Source: an uncultured Clostridia bacterium (GTDB lineage: Bacteria; Bacillota; Clostridia; Oscillospirales; CAG-272). Taken from it: a stretch of DNA of 39,329 bases. Under the pieces are notes generated by a model. That model was not told the origin of the DNA, did no database searches, and saw only the letters and a list, made by a program, of their open reading frames with translations. A program made the translations under genes and the position numbers. Location: the NCBI GenBank assembly GCA_944391805.1, contig CALXUY010000058.1:1-39329 (forward strand), given 5' to 3'. This document shows, piece after piece, positions 7,747 to 15,684 of the stretch. Within the stretch, counting starts at the first letter, position 1. Each line of letters begins with the position of its first letter.

Positions 7747-8652
7747 ATGAAACAGAGGAATCGGTTGGTATGGATTGGGCTTGCGACCTTGCTTGCGGCG
7801 GTGTTGACGCTTACGCCTGCGGCAGAGAGCGCGCCGCAGGATACGGCATACGTCACCATTGCCGACGAAAACGGCGAACTGGCACTGGTGCGGGAAGCCG
7901 TGGTACTGGAGGACGCGGACGGAGACGGCGCGGTGACCGTCAACGATGCGCTGCTGCTGGCACATGAGCAGGCTTATCCCGGCGGTGCCGCAGCAGGGTA
8001 TCTTTCTTCGGAGGGGCCGTACGGGCTGAAGCTGGATAAGCTCTGGGGTGTGGAAAACGGGGGCAGCTATGGGTATTATGTCAATCATGCCTCCGCCATG
8101 TCCCTGACGGCCCCGGTGTCCGACGGGGACGAGGTGGCTGCCTTTATATATACCGATCTGGACGGATATTCGGATACGTATTGTTATTTTGACCGCGCCA
8201 CAGTTGAGCTGAACGCCCCGGGCGAGCTGACACTGACGCTGAAGGCCGCCGGTTGGGCCGCGGATTACAATCCGGTAGAGCTGCCGGTGGCGGACGCCGT
8301 GATTGTCGTGAACGGAGAGAAGACCGATTTCCGCACCGATGAGAACGGCAGTGTGACCCTGAATCTTGCGGCCGGAAGCTATATCATCAGCGCGGTTTCG
8401 GATGCGCAGGTTCTGGTACCGCCGGTCTGTCAGGTCAGCGTCGCCGGTGACGCCGGGAGCGGAGACGAGGAAACCGGAGATGCGAACCCCTCCGATACAG
8501 AGCAGCCTGCCGATACGGAGCCGGGTTCCGGGGACGGACAGGCGGATTCCGAAACCGATCCCACCGAGCTTTACGCCATTCTGGTGCTTGCCGGCGTGGC
8601 ATTGCTTGCCGCTGTGGTGGACGGGATTGTCCACCGGAAAAAGGACCGGTAA
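7747..8652 (+). CDS. Membrane-anchored DUF4430-like, transcobalamin-type surface protein
   Basis: A 301-residue exported protein beginning at an ATG 7 nt after AGGAGGT. It has a signal peptide (residues 1-28), then a dockerin-like calcium motif DADGDGAVTVND at about 56-67, then a DUF4430-like domain (about 75-150) with GVENGGSYGYYVNHASA as the signature: short beta strands followed by a conserved tyrosine/asparagine segment. An Ig-like beta domain follows, then a Ser/Asp/Thr/Glu-rich linker (about 235-272) and a C-terminal membrane helix (about 275-294) ending in RKKDR. The protein should sit outside the cell, anchored by its C-terminus. DUF4430 is related to the C-terminal domain of animal transcobalamin and intrinsic factor. 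The next gene, 6 nt downstream, carries the same domain. Confidence 0.8.
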   Translation: MKQRNRLVWIGLATLLAAVLTLTPAAESAPQDTAYVTIADENGELALVREAVVLEDADGDGAVTVNDALLLAHEQAYPGGAAAGYLSSEGPYGLKLDKLWGVENGGSYGYYVNHASAMSLTAPVSDGDEVAAFIYTDLDGYSDTYCYFDRATVELNAPGELTLTLKAAGWAADYNPVELPVADAVIVVNGEKTDFRTDENGSVTLNLAAGSYIISAVSDAQVLVPPVCQVSVAGDAGSGDEETGDANPSDTEQPADTEPGSGDGQADSETDPTELYAILVLAGVALLAAVVDGIVHRKKDR

Positions 8653-8658
8653 GCACAG

Positions 8659-10434
8659 ATGAGAGGCATCAGGCGGCGGCTTGCGGCTGCACTGTGTGCG
8701 CTCGTGCTCTGCCTCTGCGCCGGCGGCTTGGGGGCCGGTGCGGAAGAAGCACCGATGGGGCTGGCGGGCGCGGCGCCGGCCTCCGAACAGGCGGCAGACG
8801 GTGAAACCGCTTCCGCGCTCGTTTCGCTGCTTGATCGGCTCCTGGAAGCCGACGGTGCCGCGTCGGTGCAGGAGTGGATCGACGGCGCGCTGACCCGGGA
8901 GGCCGGGAACGGCGCGGAGTGGGAGATCATGGCGCTGGCACAGAGCGGCGAGCCGTATGACTTTTCGGAGTATGAGGAGGCTCTGCTCCGGTATCTTTCG
9001 GAAAACGAGGTGCGCGCTGCGGCCAGCCGGCAGAAATATGCGCTGACGCTGGTGGCAATCGACAGCGCCGACCCCTATATTTCGCGGGTGCTGTATGATT
9101 CCATCGGCGAGCAGGGCATTGCCAGCTGGGTGTTCGGCATGCATCTTTTGCATAACGGGTATGCGGCGCCGGTCTCTCTGTCCGAGGTCAGAGACGAAAT
9201 TCTCTCCCGCCAGTTGCCGGACGGCGGCTGGGCGGTGACCGGGCAGAGCGCCGATGCGGATATGACCGCGATGGCCGTGCAGGCGCTGGCGCCGCTCTGC
9301 GATGAGGACGCGGACGTGCGCGCCGCGGTGGACCGGGCGCTGGAGCTGCTTTCGGCACGCCAGCTTGCGGACGGGGATTTTTCGAGCTATGGGGTGCCGA
9401 ACGCAGAGAGCACCGCGCAGGTGATGCTCGCGCTGTCGGCGCTGGACGTCGACTGGCGGAACGATTCCCGGTTTGTCAAAAACGGGTGTACGCTGCTGGA
9501 TGGGCTGCTGAAATACCACCTCCCGGAAGGGCTGTTCTGCCACACGGCGGGGGGCGCTGCCGACGGTACGGCAACCGAGCAGGCCCTGTTTGCATTGATG
9601 GCGGCGCAAAGGCAGGAAGCGGGGCAGGGGCCGATGTATCTGTTTGACCGGCGCAGTCCCGAACGGCTGCCGGACTGGGTACCGCCCGAAACCGGAACCG
9701 ATGCGCCGGCAGCGGACGGCACGGGTGCGGAGCCCGGAAATTCCGCCGGCGCGGACGGTACCGGAGCCGCGCAGTCCGGCGGCGCGGGCGGCGGAGGCTA
9801 CAAGCTCTGGGTCAGCCTTGGGATTCTCGGCGTTGCCGGATTGGTGTGCCTTGGGCTGTTCGTATGCAAAAAGCGGCATCCGGCCAATTTCATTGTGATT
9901 GCCGCCGTTGCGGCAATCGCGGTTCTGGCCGTTTGCCTGACCGATATTCAAAGTTCCGAAAGCTATTATGGAGGCACGCAGCCGGTCAAGGAAAACGCGG
10001 TGGGCAGCGTCACGCTGACCATCCGGTGCGACACGGTGGCCGGACAGGGGCAATCCGACTATATCCCGGCCGACGGCGTGATTCTCGAAGCCGCTTCGTT
10101 TGCCATCGGGCAGGGGGATACGGTTTACGACATTCTGCTGGAGGCCGCGCAGGCATACGGCATCCGTCTGGACGGCAGTGCGGATTATATCAGCGGCATT
10201 CAGTATCTGTATGAGTTTGATTTCGGCGAGCTTTCGGGCTGGGTGTATCTGGTCAACGGTGTGCAGCCGTCGGTCGGGTGCGGCGAGTACCGCCTGTCGG
10301 ACGGAGACCGCATCGAGTGGCTCTATTCGCTGGAGCTGGGCAGGGATCTGCCCGGATATACGGCCGGGGCGGCGATGCGGGAGCCGTCTCTCCCGGTCGC
10401 AAGCCCTCGGTCCGAAAAATCGACCCGGCCGTGA
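8659..10434 (+). CDS. Transcobalamin/intrinsic-factor-like membrane protein (alpha-toroid + DUF4430)
   Basis: A 591-residue protein with a signal peptide (1-28), then a prenyltransferase/squalene-cyclase-like alpha-toroid (about 60-330) with repeat signatures such as LPDGGWAVTG and LADGDFSSYG, each followed by AMAVQAL- or AQVMLAL-type helices. A Gly/Ala-rich linker leads to two membrane helices (about 383-402 and 410-428). Then comes a DUF4430 domain (about 451-565) with GDTVYDILLEAA, YLYEFDFGELSGWVYLVNG and GDRIEWLYSLELG. An alpha-toroid joined to a DUF4430-type domain is the architecture of animal cobalamin carriers. The two-helix hairpin should leave both domains outside the cell. The gene follows a cobalamin riboswitch and precedes ECF transporter genes, so cobalamin or corrinoid capture is the likely job; this is inferred, not shown. 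Confidence 0.85.
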   Translation: MRGIRRRLAAALCALVLCLCAGGLGAGAEEAPMGLAGAAPASEQAADGETASALVSLLDRLLEADGAASVQEWIDGALTREAGNGAEWEIMALAQSGEPYDFSEYEEALLRYLSENEVRAAASRQKYALTLVAIDSADPYISRVLYDSIGEQGIASWVFGMHLLHNGYAAPVSLSEVRDEILSRQLPDGGWAVTGQSADADMTAMAVQALAPLCDEDADVRAAVDRALELLSARQLADGDFSSYGVPNAESTAQVMLALSALDVDWRNDSRFVKNGCTLLDGLLKYHLPEGLFCHTAGGAADGTATEQALFALMAAQRQEAGQGPMYLFDRRSPERLPDWVPPETGTDAPAADGTGAEPGNSAGADGTGAAQSGGAGGGGYKLWVSLGILGVAGLVCLGLFVCKKRHPANFIVIAAVAAIAVLAVCLTDIQSSESYYGGTQPVKENAVGSVTLTIRCDTVAGQGQSDYIPADGVILEAASFAIGQGDTVYDILLEAAQAYGIRLDGSADYISGIQYLYEFDFGELSGWVYLVNGVQPSVGCGEYRLSDGDRIEWLYSLELGRDLPGYTAGAAMREPSLPVASPRSEKSTRP

Positions 10435-10513
10435 GGGCGGCGCGCAGACGGGAGCGGCTCCGCAGCCTGTCCGAAGGCCTTGGACGGCGAAGAGCGGAAA
10501 GGAGAGAACAGAG

Positions 10514-11392
10514 ATGTACAGCCTGAGCGAATGCAACCCAGCCGTGGCGGCGGTCTGCCTGCTGTCTGCCGCCGGGATTGCCATGTTCTGCATGAACCCG
10601 GTGATCCTCGCGCTCTCGCTTGCGGGAGCGGTTTGCTTTTTTCTGGTGCGTAACGGAGCGGGAGGGGGCAAAAGCCATCTGTTTTTCTGCCTGCTGTTCG
10701 CGGTGCTGGCGCTGGTCAATCCGCTGGTCTCGCACAACGGGGTCACGGTTCTGTTTGTGCTCAATCATCGCCCGGTCACGCTCGAGGCGCTGCTGTATGG
10801 CATGGCGGCCGCGGCGGCCGTGGTATCGGCGCTCTATTGGTTCCGCAGCTTTTCCCAGCTGATGACCGGCGACCGGCTGTTATATCTGTTCGGCCGGCTC
10901 TCGCCCCGCCTTGCTCTGGTGCTTTCCATGGCCTTCCGGTTTGTGCCGCTGTTCAGCCGACAGGCCAAAAAGATCCGGCAGGCGCAGCGGGCGCTCGGAA
11001 GGCTGCGGGAGGGGAATATTGCGGAAACCTTCCGGGGGAATGTGCGCGTGTTCTCGATTCTGCTGACATGGGCGCTGGAAAACGGCATTGTCACGGCCGA
11101 CAGTATGGCGGCGCGGGGGTACGGCGTCGGCCGGCGCACGCAGTTTTCGGTGTTCCGCTTCCGCAGAGGCGACGCGGTATTGCTGGCCCTGACCCTGCTC
11201 TTTTTCGGGGGCGCCTGCGTGTCGCTGGCGTGCGGGGCGCTGGACATGGTTTATTACCCCGCGCTGGTTTTTCCGGAGTGCACGCCGCTGGCGTTGGCGG
11301 GATACCTTTGCTATGGTCTGCTTGCGTTTTTGCCAAGTCTTGCACAGGGATGGGAGGTGCTGCGATGGAGCTGCTTACGGTCGAGAATCTGA
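10514..11392 (+). CDS. ecfT: ECF transporter transmembrane subunit EcfT
   Basis: EcfT is the integral-membrane scaffold of energy-coupling-factor importers; it couples the ATPases to the substrate-binding S component. This 292-residue protein starts at the ATG behind AAAGGAGA. It has several membrane helices (residues about 15-32, 52-70, 80-105, 218-240 and 255-280) and the CbiQ-family cytoplasmic coupling segment FVPLFSRQAKKIRQAQRALG, followed by the conserved ARG at residues 200-202 in SMAARGYG. The next gene starts inside its last 28 nt, showing tight coupling. Its place between the transcobalamin-like gene and the ATPases argues for a dedicated, not shared, ECF module. Confidence 0.92.
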   Translation: MYSLSECNPAVAAVCLLSAAGIAMFCMNPVILALSLAGAVCFFLVRNGAGGGKSHLFFCLLFAVLALVNPLVSHNGVTVLFVLNHRPVTLEALLYGMAAAAAVVSALYWFRSFSQLMTGDRLLYLFGRLSPRLALVLSMAFRFVPLFSRQAKKIRQAQRALGRLREGNIAETFRGNVRVFSILLTWALENGIVTADSMAARGYGVGRRTQFSVFRFRRGDAVLLALTLLFFGGACVSLACGALDMVYYPALVFPECTPLALAGYLCYGLLAFLPSLAQGWEVLRWSCLRSRI

Positions 11393-13041
11393 GCTTTTCC
11401 TACCCGCAGGCCGGGGGACGGGCACTGGAGAATGTCACCTGCTCGGTCCGCCGCGGGGAATTTGTGGCGCTCTGCGGTGCGACGGGGAGCGGAAAATCCA
11501 CGCTTCTGCGCCTGCTCAAGCGGGAGCTTGCCCCCCTTGGCGAGCGAAGCGGCCGCATCCTGATCGGCGGAACCCCGGTGGAGGAGCTGCCGGCCTCCGC
11601 GTCCGCGCGCACGGTGGGCTTTGTGATGCAGCAGCCCGAGCAGCAGCTTGTCACCGACAGGGTCTGGCACGAGCTGGCCTTCGGGCTGGAGAATCTCGGC
11701 CTGCCCCAGGCGGTGATTGCCCGGCGTGTGGCCGAAACGGCGAGCTATTTCGGCATTGAGGATTGGTATGAGCGGGAGGTTTCCGGGCTTTCCGGCGGGC
11801 AGAAGCAGCTTCTGGCGCTTGCCTCGGTCATGGTCATGCAGCCCGAGATCCTGCTGCTCGATGAGCCGACCTCCCAGCTCGATCCGATTGCCGCCTCGGA
11901 TTTTATCGCCACGCTCCGGCGCCTGAATCAGGATTTTTCTCTCACCGTTCTGCTCTCGGAGCACCGGCTGGAGGAGGTGATTCCGCTCTGCGACCGGATG
12001 CTGGTGCTGGAAAAGGGGAGACTGCTGGAATCCGACGCTCCCCGCCGGGTGATTCCCCGGCTGGGGGACCGTCCGGAGCTGCTCTGCGCCATGCCTGCCG
12101 CCGCCCGGCTGGGAGCGGCCCTTGGCGCGCAGACCTGTCCGCTGACCGTGCGGGAGGGCAGGGAATGGCTGGGACAATGGCTCGGGCAGCTTTGCCGGGA
12201 GACCTCCTGTGAGCAGCCTCCGCAGGCGTGCGGGAAGGAGCAAAGCTCTCCCCAAGGGGCTGGGCCGGCCGGGCCGCCCGCCCTGTGCTTCCGGGACGTC
12301 TGGTTCCGGTATGAGCGCAGCTTGCCGGATGTGCTGCGGGGGTTGAGCCTGACCGTGGCGCAGGGGGAGCTGTTCTGCATCCTCGGCGGAAACGGTTCGG
12401 GAAAGACCACCGCGCTCGGCGTTGCCGCCGGATTGCTGCGCGCGTACAGCGGCAGCATCCGTGTGTTCGGAAAGCGCATTCGTGAGGTGCGTCCGGGAGA
12501 CGGATGCGTTGCCGCTCTGCCGCAGGATGTGCAAACCGTTTTTCTGCGGAACACGGTGCGGGAGGAGCTGGAGGACGCCGGCGTGCGCCCGGAATCGCTG
12601 CCGTTTGACCTCGGCGGACTGTATGACCGCCATCCGTATGATCTCTCGGGCGGGGAGCAGCAGCTCTTGGGGCTGGCGAAGGTGCTGGCGGCCTCCCCGC
12701 GTCTGCTGCTGCTGGACGAGCCGACCAAGGGGCTGGACGCGGATACCAAGCGCGGTTTCATCCGGATCCTGCGGGAGCTGCAGGCCTCCGGCATGACCGT
12801 GGTGGTTGTGACGCATGACGTGGATTTTGCCGCGCAGTGCGCCGACCGCTGTGCGCTCTTCTTCCGCGGAGCGGCGGTTTCGGTCGGCGCCCCTGCCGAC
12901 TTCTTCTCGGAAAACCGCTTTTATACCACGGCGGCAAACCGCATGACGCGGGGATATTTTGACCGTGTGGTTACGGTGAAGGATGCGATCGCACGCTGCC
13001 GCGGCTGCCGGAGGGAGGGAGCACCGCATGAGGGGAATTGA
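11365..13041 (+). CDS. Fused double ECF ATPase (EcfA-EcfA')
   Basis: A 558-residue polypeptide with two complete ABC ATPase domains, whereas ECF transporters usually encode these as two proteins. Domain 1 has Walker A GATGSGKST (38-46), LSGGQ (142-146) and LLLDEPTSQLD. Domain 2 has Walker A GGNGSGKTT (341-349), LSGGEQ (427-432) and LLLDEPTKGLD. Each also carries its Q-loop and H-loop (SEHRLEE; VTHDVDF). A linker of about 60 residues, rich in Cys, Pro and Gln, separates them. The ATG lies behind GGGAGG and inside the ecfT end. The fused pair powers the membrane subunit; the following S-component gene starts inside its last 14 nt. Confidence 0.92.
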   Translation: MELLTVENLSFSYPQAGGRALENVTCSVRRGEFVALCGATGSGKSTLLRLLKRELAPLGERSGRILIGGTPVEELPASASARTVGFVMQQPEQQLVTDRVWHELAFGLENLGLPQAVIARRVAETASYFGIEDWYEREVSGLSGGQKQLLALASVMVMQPEILLLDEPTSQLDPIAASDFIATLRRLNQDFSLTVLLSEHRLEEVIPLCDRMLVLEKGRLLESDAPRRVIPRLGDRPELLCAMPAAARLGAALGAQTCPLTVREGREWLGQWLGQLCRETSCEQPPQACGKEQSSPQGAGPAGPPALCFRDVWFRYERSLPDVLRGLSLTVAQGELFCILGGNGSGKTTALGVAAGLLRAYSGSIRVFGKRIREVRPGDGCVAALPQDVQTVFLRNTVREELEDAGVRPESLPFDLGGLYDRHPYDLSGGEQQLLGLAKVLAASPRLLLLDEPTKGLDADTKRGFIRILRELQASGMTVVVVTHDVDFAAQCADRCALFFRGAAVSVGAPADFFSENRFYTTAANRMTRGYFDRVVTVKDAIARCRGCRREGAPHEGN

Positions 13042-13714
13042 AAGCCCGCGCCTGCGCCGTTGGCTCCGTGTACTGCTTCCGGCGGTTGTGATGCCGGCGG
13101 TGGTGCTGGGCGGCGCACTGGTGTTGGATGAGAGGCGGCACCTGTTCGTCTCGGTCGCGGTTGCCGCCTGCGCCGTGCTGCTCTTTCTGGCCGGAATTGA
13201 GCGCAGGCGGATCGGTTCCCGCCGGATGGTGATTGCGGCGGTGATGATCGCGCTCTGCGTGGTCGGTCGGCTGATTCCGTTTTTCAAGCCGGTCACGGCG
13301 CTCACGGTCATCACGGCAATCTACCTGGGCGGGGAAACCGGCTTTCTGGTAGGGGCGATGTCGGCGCTGCTTTCCAATTTCTATTTCGGTCAGGGGCCGT
13401 GGACCCCCTTTCAGATGCTGGCATGGGGACTCATAGGCCTGTTTGCCGGTCTTCTCGCCCGTCCCCTCAAAAAAAGCAGAGCTTTTTTGCTCTGCTATGG
13501 CCTGCTCTCCGGCCTGCTCTTTTCCCTGGTGATGGATGTGTGGACGGTGCTGTGGTACAACGGGCGCTTCGACCCGGCGCTGTGGCTGGCCGCCATGGGG
13601 ACCGCCCTGCCGCATACCGTCCTGTATGCGGTCTCCAATTTTGCGTTTCTGTGGCTGCTGGCCAGGCCGATCGGTGAAAAGCTGGAGCGTGTCCGCATCA
13701 AATACGGGCTTTAG
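13028..13714 (+). CDS. ECF transporter S component, probably cobalamin/corrinoid specific
   Basis: A 228-residue membrane protein whose ATG lies behind GGAGGGAG and overlaps the ATPase gene by 14 nt. It has about seven hydrophobic segments: two at the N-terminus (about 15-30 and 37-56), then the typical S-component core with MVIAAVMIALCVVGRLIPF, ITAIYLGGETGFLVGAMSAL, the PWTPFQMLAWGLIGLFAGLL segment and a final AVSNFAFLWLLARP helix. S components bind the vitamin with high affinity. Sequence alone does not fix the ligand, but the upstream cobalamin riboswitch and transcobalamin-like proteins point to B12 or a corrinoid (compare the CbrT and CblT groups). The extra N-terminal pair of helices is unusual for a six-helix S component. 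Confidence 0.85.
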   Translation: MRGIESPRLRRWLRVLLPAVVMPAVVLGGALVLDERRHLFVSVAVAACAVLLFLAGIERRRIGSRRMVIAAVMIALCVVGRLIPFFKPVTALTVITAIYLGGETGFLVGAMSALLSNFYFGQGPWTPFQMLAWGLIGLFAGLLARPLKKSRAFLLCYGLLSGLLFSLVMDVWTVLWYNGRFDPALWLAAMGTALPHTVLYAVSNFAFLWLLARPIGEKLERVRIKYGL

Positions 13715-13732
13715 GGGAACGAACACGGATCA

Positions 13733-13752
13733 GAGGCGGTGTTGCCCGCCTC
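13733..13752 (+). terminator. Hairpin after the ECF operon (possible terminator)
   Basis: GAGGCGG at 13733-13739 pairs perfectly with CCGCCTC at 13746-13752. There is no T run behind it, so termination here is uncertain. Confidence 0.35.
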
Positions 13753-13819
13753 ATCACAACGTAAAATGATTTCCGCTTCATCGGAACCGGTCGGATGTGC
13801 GATATGTTTTTCAAACCCA

Positions 13820-13848
13820 TTGACAAATGACAAAAAATCGGGTATAAT
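13820..13848 (+). promoter_or_regulatory. Promoter of the flavodoxin-like gene
   Basis: TTGACA at 13820-13825 and TATAAT at 13843-13848 with exactly 17 nt between them; both boxes match consensus. Confidence 0.92.
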
Positions 13849-13881
13849 GCTGGCAGTACCCAAACAAAGGAGAACTGCACC

Positions 13882-14397
13882 GTGAAAACCGTTCTGATTG
13901 CCTATTCCTCCAAGACAGGAACCGCCGAAGCCTGTGTTCACCTGCTGGAGGCCGAGCTCAAGGGCCTGCGGGTGACGCTGGCAGATCTGGACCGGGAAAC
14001 GCCGGACGTGTCGGCGTTTGATGCGGTCGTGTTCGGCAGCTCGGTGCGCTTTGCCAAGCTCCGCCCGTCGGCAGCACGGTTTTTGAACGCGCATGCCGCG
14101 GAACTGGCGGAAAGGCCGCACGGGCTGTTCCTTTGCTGCGGTTTCGGGCACGAGTTTGAGGAGTACAGTAGTCGGCTGTTTCCGCAGTTGCTGCGGGATT
14201 CTGCCTTTGCGGTGCTGAATTTCGGCGGAAAGCTGAAGCTCGAGCGCGCCTCCTGGCCGGAGAGACTGCTGCTGCACCATGTTCGTTCCTCGATCCGGGA
14301 GAGCGAGATTGAGGATGGGGAATTTACCCCGACGCTGCCTGGCATTTTGCCGGAGAACATCAGCATGATGGCGTCAGCTCTGCGCAGAGCGTTGTGA
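13882..14397 (+). CDS. Flavodoxin-domain protein (HemG-like)
   Basis: A 171-residue flavodoxin-fold protein starting at GTG, 10 nt behind AAGGAG. The N-terminal strand and phosphate-binding loop YSSKTGTAE (residues 8-16) are the FMN-binding signature of flavodoxins; a VVFGSSVRFAKLRPSAARFL segment in the middle resembles the region after the second FMN loop in HemG-type protoporphyrinogen oxidases and related flavodoxin_5 proteins. It has its own consensus promoter. No haem genes lie nearby, so an electron-transfer role is more secure than haem synthesis. It is monocistronic, between the ECF operon and tRNA-Lys. Confidence 0.75.
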   Translation: MKTVLIAYSSKTGTAEACVHLLEAELKGLRVTLADLDRETPDVSAFDAVVFGSSVRFAKLRPSAARFLNAHAAELAERPHGLFLCCGFGHEFEEYSSRLFPQLLRDSAFAVLNFGGKLKLERASWPERLLLHHVRSSIRESEIEDGEFTPTLPGILPENISMMASALRRAL

Positions 14398-14845
14398 GGC
14401 TCGGGCGGGGCGTTTTCCCGTGATCCCCGAGCGCCGCATCCGGAGAGCGAACCCCATCGATCGGTTCTATCTACGCTCATTTCGTCCTCTCCGGCGGGAA
14501 TTCCGGCGGCAGGTACTGTCTGCTTCCCGGCTGCCGGTTCTGTCTGTGCCTTCCGCCGGCGTGTCCTGCGGGATTTACCATCGACCGATCCTGTTTGTGC
14601 CACACATGTGTATTCCACAGGCTGCCTCGGTCGGTTCTTCTGTCGCCATGCCGGCACATCTTGTGGGAATCTCCGATGGTGTATGGTGTTGGCAATTCCA
14701 TGGATGTCCGGTGGGGAAGGGAATATGGGCAGAACCATGCCCCGCAGGGAGTGACATGCGCTTTCAGAACTCGGAATGGTGGAAATGGACAAGAATGGCA
14801 GACGTGGATCTGCATCATTTTGCTGTTTTGACAGATTTCAAAATC
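14398..14845. other. Non-coding stretch between flavodoxin gene and tRNA-Lys
   Basis: A nested hairpin follows the flavodoxin stop: GCTCGGG at 14399-14405 pairs with CCCGAGC at 14426-14432, with CGGG/CCCG inside. It could be a terminator but lacks a T run. The remaining 400 nt hold open frames without ribosome binding sites or family signatures, and I assign no gene. Confidence 0.4.
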
Positions 14846-14874
14846 TTGACAAACCAGAAGAAATGTGATATAAT
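14846..14874 (+). promoter_or_regulatory. tRNA-Lys promoter
   Basis: TTGACA at 14846-14851 and TATAAT at 14869-14874, spacing 17 nt, placed 17 nt before the tRNA. Confidence 0.9.
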
Positions 14875-14891
14875 ATTCTGGCAGCAAAAAT

Positions 14892-14967
14892 GACCCATTA
14901 GCTCAGATGGCAGAGCACATGACTTTTAATCATGGTGTCCGGAGTTCGACTCTCCGATGGGTCACCA
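14892..14967 (+). tRNA. tRNA-Lys (UUU)
   Basis: A complete 76-nt cloverleaf. The acceptor arm is GACCCAT (14892-14898) with ATGGGTC (14957-14963), discriminator A and an encoded CCA. The D stem is GCTC/GAGC, the anticodon stem CATGA/TCATG with loop CTTTTAA, giving anticodon TTT at 14925-14927. The T arm is GGAG-TTCGACT-CTCC. Lysine tRNAs of Bacillota closely resemble it. Confidence 0.97.
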
Positions 14968-15183
14968 GCAGGCAGCTTCTGTACCCGATCATCGGGAGCA
15001 GGTGGTAAGCTGCCGGACTGAATGCACGAGGGTGGTGTTCGGAACTTCTTCCGGATGCTTCACCAAGACAAATCCGGACCGTTTCGCAACGCGAGATCGG
15101 TTCGGTTTTATTGTATACCGAAAACCACGCGGTCGCGCATTTGCCGACAGGAAGTAGACGCAAATAAACACATTATTTCAAAC
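14968..15183. other. Region downstream of tRNA-Lys
   Basis: No gene is supportable. Two stem-loops are visible: TCCGGAT/ATCCGGA at about 15050-15078 and TTCGGT/ACCGAA at about 15103-15124. No duplicated 3' end of the tRNA is seen in the window, so there is no sign of an element integrated in this tRNA. Confidence 0.4.
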
Positions 15184-15226
15184 CCCCTGTTTGATTCTGA
15201 ATTTTCTGAATTGAACAGGGGTTTTT
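15184..15226 (+). terminator. Terminator downstream of tRNA-Lys
   Basis: CCCCTGTT at 15184-15191 pairs with AACAGGGG at 15214-15221, with an inner GATTC/GAAT pairing, and is followed by a TTTTT run. It is the first classic terminator after the tRNA. Confidence 0.75.
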
Positions 15227-15488
15227 GTGGTTCTGCTTGAACGGGGGGATATTGATTTGTACAGTGTGTGCGATGGTTCCGTTTGGCATTTGGTAGAGAC
15301 AGAAGGGGATTTGCAAGACTTTGTTTTGCAAATTTATACGGGACGACAGAAACAGGGTTTCTACACACCTTCAAGGCCTGTTGATACAAATTGTAAATTT
15401 TCAAATCCAGTTTCGGCACGGAATGATGGATTTTTTGCAAACAAGTGAAAAGTAAATGCTTTTCCTGCTACGAAAAGTCTAAAAGATA
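15227..15488. other. AT-rich intergenic region upstream of the surface-polymer operon
   Basis: A 73-codon open frame lies here, but its start has no good ribosome binding site and it shows no recognisable motifs. I assign no gene. Confidence 0.4.
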
Positions 15489-15517
15489 TTGACATTTACC
15501 ATGGGAAATGATATAAT
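15489..15517 (+). promoter_or_regulatory. Promoter of the surface-polymer/ABC operon
   Basis: TTGACA at 15489-15494 and TATAAT at 15512-15517, spacing 17 nt. The 160-nt leader that follows contains TGCGCA/TGCGCA at about 15544-15560 and a T6 run a few bases later, a possible weak attenuator. No other strong promoter is seen before the terminator at 24541, so this one probably serves all seven genes. Confidence 0.88.
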
Positions 15518-15684
15518 GGGGAAAATTGTTGCGCTTGCGGAAATGCGCATCCGGTGCGCAATTGGTTTTTTATGGATTGTACACATGCCAACAAGCGGGA
15601 TCGAACGCTGCCGCAGAGCTTTTGCACTCTGTCGGCCCCGATCATGGAGCGGTCGAATCACCGATGTATGAAGGAGGTTTTGTT

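Noticed and set aside
7702..10764. A 1020-codon open frame on the minus strand across the B12 operon
   Set aside because: It is antisense to well-supported exported proteins, is rich in Arg, His, Gln and Pro as expected for the shadow of GC-rich genes, and has no motif.
11311..13314. A 667-codon minus-strand frame opposite the double ATPase
   Set aside because: Shadow of a gene with complete Walker and signature motifs on the plus strand.
13475..13496. Perfect AGCAGAGC-T6-GCTCTGCT hairpin
   Set aside because: It lies inside the S-component gene and codes for a normal part of the protein; no T run follows, so it was not called a terminator.
14420..14893. A 157-codon plus-strand frame upstream of tRNA-Lys
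   Set aside because: No ribosome binding site, no recognisable domain, runs into the tRNA promoter.
14892..14967. tRNA-Lys as an attachment site of an integrated element
   Set aside because: No integrase and no repeated tRNA 3' end occur in the window.
15227..15448. A 73-codon frame after the tRNA terminator
   Set aside because: Starts right behind a terminator without promoter or ribosome binding site; no motif.
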